Positions 14,950 through 17,831 of a stretch of 17,831 nt of DNA are shown here, piece after piece; position 1 is the stretch's first letter, and the number at the start of each line of letters is the position of its first letter. The notes under the pieces were generated by a model. The model had not been told where the DNA came from, ran no database searches, and worked only from the letters and a program-made list of their open reading frames with translations. The DNA is from Candidatus Poseidoniaceae archaeon (GTDB taxonomy: Archaea > Thermoplasmatota > Poseidoniia > Poseidoniales > Poseidoniaceae): assembly GCA_028822955.1 (NCBI GenBank), contig JAPKCL010000027.1, forward strand, positions 1 to 17,831, in the 5' to 3' direction. A program made the translations under genes and the position numbers.

Positions 14950-15801
14950 ATGCCGGGTGAAAATTGGATTTCGAAGATTTCAGAACATGAAGTACAACAT
15001 TCCTCTCAAGGTATGCAAGACGGTGTAATCGATTTCATTTGCGAGCATATTGAAATCAAAAACAAATATTGCATTGAGTTTGGTTACGATTCAACCACTT
15101 GGGATTATTGCCTCCCAAACACCAAATATTTGGTACATGAGCGGAAATGGGACCATCTCCTTTTGGATGGTAACTGCCATAGTCCTGCCATAAATTTGTA
15201 CAAGCATTTCATCACCAGTGACAATATTTGTGAACTTTTCCAACAGTATGATGTTCCGAGTGAACCGGGATATATCTCCATCGATTTGGACTCAACAGAT
15301 ATTTGGGTAACCGATGCTCTGTTGGAAAAATACCGCCCAAGTTTCTTCAGCGTGGAATTCAATCCTAATTTTCCGATCGATGCAATGATGGCTTTTCCAA
15401 ATGACACGAATGAGATATGGCGTATGGACCGTGTAATGGGTTCTTCGCTCAAAGCACTGAGTTTAATGGCTCAAAACCACGGGTATGCGTTGGTGTATGC
15501 TGGATGCTACACGACTGCTCGACACCATGATGCCTTTTTCATTCGTGAAGATTTGATTGAATCATCCCATATTCCATCTTTAGATTCGTTTAGTGATATC
15601 CATGTTCCACTGCATGCCGTTTGCGTCAGTGGGCGTGAAAATATTTACTTGGATTATAGTGTCTGGTTGGAAACGAAAGACCTTGAAAAAAGCCGAAGTG
15701 CAGTTCCTATCGAATGGAAGAAGCACATCACAGGAAGTTTCTTTCAACGGTTGCGAAGAAAACAAAAAATGCTCATGCATAAATTGGGTTTTAGCCAATA
15801 A
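14950..15801 (+). CDS. FkbM-like methyltransferase-fold protein of a surface-glycan type
   Basis: Resembles the Rossmann-fold proteins found in polysaccharide and lipopolysaccharide clusters that are related to FkbM methyltransferases. Signs in order (283 residues): SSQGMQDGVIDFI at about 18-30 (family pattern S-QG-DG-I), the SAM-site-like strand KYCIEFGYDSTTWDYCLPNT at about 39-58 in place of the usual VEFGA-DG, then GYISIDLDSTDIWVTDALL at about 107-125 and FFSVEFNPNF at about 132-141. A basic C-terminal tail ends the protein (SFFQRLRRKQKMLMHKLGFSQ). The usual glycine-rich loop is degenerate (FGYDSTT), so SAM binding should not be assumed. There is no signal peptide. It follows the glycosyltransferase gene and its likely substrate is a sugar in the same glycan. 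The next gene is convergent, 85 bases away. Confidence 0.65.
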   Translation: MPGENWISKISEHEVQHSSQGMQDGVIDFICEHIEIKNKYCIEFGYDSTTWDYCLPNTKYLVHERKWDHLLLDGNCHSPAINLYKHFITSDNICELFQQYDVPSEPGYISIDLDSTDIWVTDALLEKYRPSFFSVEFNPNFPIDAMMAFPNDTNEIWRMDRVMGSSLKALSLMAQNHGYALVYAGCYTTARHHDAFFIREDLIESSHIPSLDSFSDIHVPLHAVCVSGRENIYLDYSVWLETKDLEKSRSAVPIEWKKHITGSFFQRLRRKQKMLMHKLGFSQ

Positions 15802-15886
15802 CAATCTATTCAGGTCGGTATTGAAACATCATTACCATCGATGCCATCGAAATGAGTTCGTGAACAAAGGGTGAACGGCGTTCAAT

Positions 15887-16498
15887 TCAAGCATCGTCGG
15901 TAATTGTTGTATCGCGTGCTCGTTGCATTGCATCTTCTGAAGTAAACCAAAAGGTTGGAGTTTCTCCGAGGTCCTTGTCCCATCTTTGCACTGCTCGGGC
16001 AAACATTTCGCCTTCAGTGTATGCTTCACACCACTTAAGGTACCAATCTGCTTGTTCAACGATGTTCTCATCTTCGGGAGAGGTTCGCTTCAGAATTTCA
16101 GCTTGTAGAGCGACAGACATGACCCATATTGGGGCAAGTGCATAGGTTGCAAAGGGATTACGTTCCATATCGACGTTCCTCCATTCGGTCCAGAGCGAAA
16201 ATACCTGGTCGTAAAGAAAGCCTATGGCCAAAACGGCAAACATCACCGAGAAGAAAATTGCTGCAAGTCCAAGGTAGGTGCTCGGAATACCTGCAAAATC
16301 ATCTGAAAAACACACTCCTGATTCACATCTCGATGTAAATCTCCAAGAAATCATTGGCCATACCAAAAGTGTGATTGTAGTTCCCCAAAGCAACAGACTA
16401 ACCACAGCTTGTGATTGTTGCATTCGCCAATATTGCCTCATTACCCACATTCGGAAAAAAGAACTTTTCTTTTGAGGTTCAGACATGGTATCAGTCAT
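15887..16498 (-). CDS. Small membrane protein, 2-3 TM, unknown function
   Basis: A 203-residue protein without recognisable family motifs. A basic, aromatic N-terminus (KKSSFFRMWVMRQYWRMQQ) precedes TM1 at about 31-51 (VVSLLLWGTTITLLVWPMI). A short loop with two cysteines (Cys58 and Cys63 in SRCESGVCFSDD) could form a small disulfide outside. TM2 is at about 74-96 (YLGLAAIFFSVMFAVLAIGFL), with a weaker hydrophobic stretch at 117-134. The C-terminal half is acidic and Trp-rich (ADWYLKWCEAYTEGE, RWDKDLGETPTFWF) and probably cytoplasmic. The start is ATG 16498; ATG 16486 (MSEPQKK) is equally possible. It diverges from the AIG1-like gene across 137 bases, so the two could share regulation. Confidence 0.65.
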   Translation of the reverse strand: MTDTMSEPQKKSSFFRMWVMRQYWRMQQSQAVVSLLLWGTTITLLVWPMISWRFTSRCESGVCFSDDFAGIPSTYLGLAAIFFSVMFAVLAIGFLYDQVFSLWTEWRNVDMERNPFATYALAPIWVMSVALQAEILKRTSPEDENIVEQADWYLKWCEAYTEGEMFARAVQRWDKDLGETPTFWFTSEDAMQRARDTTITDDA

Positions 16499-16635
16499 TC
16501 CAAGAGCCCTCCCTTCAAGAACTCCACCCCCATATTGAGTGATGATGTTTTGTTCTTCCCACTTCTTCGCTTCAACCCCACAAGCAAGAATCTAGCCTGT
16601 GTCCTTGTTCATGAAGAGATTGTCACAGGCCCTTT

Positions 16636-17607
16636 ATGTTCGATAACCGCGTACAAACAGTTTTGAAAGAAACTACAAGAGTTCGTTATATGGGGGGGCT
16701 TCTAAAATACGGTGAAAAAGACTCAACTCGGTTGACTCTTTCCACACTAATATGTCAATTCCTTTTGTGTACTTTCGCTTTTATTTACTGGGATATATAT
16801 TCTCTTGTTGAGAGCAGTGCAGCAACCTTTCACTCATCATGGGCTTCCTTGGAGTTTCTAATTGTATGGCGCTTTACTTGCTTTCTTGCCGGAGCAGTAG
16901 CGGTATTTCACATGTTTAAATCAGGGCGCGGAGTCATGATTGTTCTGCTTCATGATGAACGGAAAGAAACAACTCTCCATCCAATAGGGTTTGGGAAATT
17001 TGTCACTTTTAGCAGTTGGACCTTACTCTTGAATATCGTTTATTTTCTCATCGCTGGAATCCTTTCTGTTAATGTCATGAATGGAAATCAAACGCCTTCA
17101 TGGTTGAACGCCATTCTCGTTGTGGTTTTTTCAGCAGCTCTCGGAGCCTCTTTACTTACAGCAACAATCGTCCGTTACATCATTTTGCCAGGAGAGGTGC
17201 GAATCAAACGTAACCATGACCAAATGTTCAATTTTCCGAATCAGATGATGCATAACTTTGCCGCTGTTTTTCTCATTTTCGATATCATTTTTGTTCAACC
17301 CGATTTATCCCCTTCTTTTGCTTTCTTTGGTCTGGTTCTCGGCACTTTTTATGCACTCTTTGCCTACATCTTTGCGTTCTATGGTGGAGGATATTACATC
17401 TACTCTTTTATCGATCCGAGATTGCATTATGGTCCACTATGGTTGACTGGAATAGCAGGAGCCATTGCTTTATCTTACCTTGGAGTATGGTTCGGCATTC
17501 AAATCATGGCATACAACTTCCTCATTGGTACATCATTCTTCATCATCTGGCTTTCATTAATTCTACAATTTCGTACGGAATTAGAGCCAACCGCCGAGTC
17601 ACTTTGA
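16636..17607 (+). CDS. Polytopic membrane protein resembling the AIG1/ADTRP (FAR-17a) family
   Basis: Has 323 residues and about eight membrane segments (roughly 35-57, 72-94, 122-145, 156-183, 205-221, 228-250, 265-292, 294-312). Three stretches match, from memory, the eukaryotic AIG1/ADTRP membrane hydrolases that cleave fatty-acid esters of hydroxy fatty acids. GFGKFVTFSSWTLLLNIVYF (Thr124) corresponds to their WKYLTF...Q..F element with the catalytic Thr. NQMMHNFAAVFLIFDIIF (His206) corresponds to their N..MHT....ILIE element with the catalytic His. AYIFAFYGGGYYIYSFIDPR corresponds to the Y.LW...G.W.YPFL element. The Thr-His spacing (82) is close to ADTRP's. It is longer than AIG1 (about 240) by an extra N-terminal segment and C-terminal helix. 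No Shine-Dalgarno precedes ATG 16636; ATG 16690 is an alternative. Hydrolase activity is inference. Confidence 0.6.
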   Translation: MFDNRVQTVLKETTRVRYMGGLLKYGEKDSTRLTLSTLICQFLLCTFAFIYWDIYSLVESSAATFHSSWASLEFLIVWRFTCFLAGAVAVFHMFKSGRGVMIVLLHDERKETTLHPIGFGKFVTFSSWTLLLNIVYFLIAGILSVNVMNGNQTPSWLNAILVVVFSAALGASLLTATIVRYIILPGEVRIKRNHDQMFNFPNQMMHNFAAVFLIFDIIFVQPDLSPSFAFFGLVLGTFYALFAYIFAFYGGGYYIYSFIDPRLHYGPLWLTGIAGAIALSYLGVWFGIQIMAYNFLIGTSFFIIWLSLILQFRTELEPTAESL

Positions 17608-17654
17608 CAAGTTTCAATCCGTCACGGTAATGATGCATAGCATGGGTAATTGTG

Positions 17655-17685
17655 AATTTTGGTTGTGAGTTTTTTCCGATTTGTT
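17655..17685 (+). terminator. Possible T-rich transcription terminator
   Basis: Downstream of the AIG1-like stop there are several T tracts (TTTT near 17657, TTTTTT at 17670-17675, TTT near 17681). This fits the oligo-T terminators used by archaeal RNA polymerase. No stable hairpin precedes them. Confidence 0.25.
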
Positions 17686-17704
17686 GTATCTTCAGGATGA
17701 TGCA

Positions 17705-17831
17705 TTAAGGGATTGACTTAGAAACAGATGGTGTGTTGGCTATGAACATGTCAAGCAGGCTTTTATTACCGCAGGAACGCCTTTTACGCTTTCTCAAGAC
17801 TTGCAGAGTATTTACCAAGCCAGCGTAAAAG
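17705..17831 (-). CDS. Possible C-terminal end of a minus-strand gene cut by the window edge
   Basis: On the minus strand, 41 codons are open from the right edge to a TAA at 17705-17707. The reading is basic then Ser-rich (NTLQVLRKRKRRSCGNKS, then LLDMFIANTPSV). An open run of this length is common by chance, and no family is recognised. It is listed only because it is the longest coding candidate in the final 224 bases; sequence 17608-17704 holds only T-rich DNA. Confidence 0.2.
   Translation of the reverse strand, partial: FYAGLVNTLQVLRKRKRRSCGNKSLLDMFIANTPSVSKSIP

Noticed and set aside
16595..16630. Inverted repeat GCCTGTG / CACAGGC with a 22-base loop just before the ATG at 16636
   Set aside because: Seven-base arms with a loop this long are expected many times by chance in a window this size, and nothing else marks it as an operator.
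17630..17705. Direct repeat of ATGATGCAT, 67 bases apart, downstream of the AIG1-like gene
   Set aside because: Nine bases in A/T-rich DNA, only two copies and no flanking target-site or integrase signals; not enough for an attachment site or mobile-element end.
1..17831. CRISPR arrays, defence islands, prophage or complete insertion sequences
   Set aside because: No spaced direct repeats, cas-like genes, transposase motifs or terminal inverted repeats were seen; gene content is housekeeping and surface functions.

Overview
The window looks like a piece of chromosome from a planktonic, mesophilic archaeon, most likely a Marine Group II euryarchaeote (Candidatus Poseidoniales) or a close Thermoplasmatota relative. 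This is an inference from gene content, not from a marker gene. A wybutosine-pathway enzyme of the archaeal/eukaryotic type (Taw2/TYW2) sits near a bacterial-type UvrC. Many products are exported or membrane-anchored, including a secreted cyclophilin, an anchored Xaa-Pro peptidase and a 1044-residue type I surface protein. One acidic protein ends in an aromatic-rich EW..WWY motif. Coding density is very high, with no rRNA, tRNA, CRISPR array or complete mobile element. The longest stretch without a confident gene is about 220 bases, at the right edge.

Layout. 1-1752 (+): the C-terminal part of a membrane protein cut by the window edge, then gpmA (2,3-BPG-dependent phosphoglycerate mutase) tightly followed by a DUF1499 protein. 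1742-2497 (-): a JAMM/MPN+ metalloprotease-like protein, divergent from an acidic protein at 2589-3314 (+). 3337-6532 (-): a probable three-gene operon, transcribed from the right, of a small 4-TM protein, a membrane-anchored S15/PepX-like peptidase and a polytopic membrane protein. 6624-7625 (+): a membrane-anchored cyclophilin. 7636-8853 (-): taw2. 8873-12007 (+): the large surface protein. 12008-13735 (-): uvrC. 13924-15801 (+): a GT-A glycosyltransferase and an FkbM-like methyltransferase-fold protein. 15887-16498 (-): a small membrane protein. 16636-17607 (+): a polytopic protein resembling the AIG1/ADTRP (FAR-17a) lipid-hydrolase family.

How the genes fit together. The window is mostly housekeeping (glycolysis, tRNA modification, DNA repair) mixed with cell-surface functions: peptide hydrolysis outside the membrane, folding of exported proteins, glycan assembly and several unknown membrane proteins. 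An ectopeptidase and an extracellular prolyl isomerase fit a protein-degrading heterotroph, but no single pathway links all genes. Genes alternate strand often. Four of five convergent pairs have stop codons overlapping, touching or within about 22 bases.

The most interesting leads are the AIG1-like protein, the JAMM protein with an unusual C-terminal extension, the ectopeptidase operon and the large surface protein. No clearly new defence or mobile system was seen.
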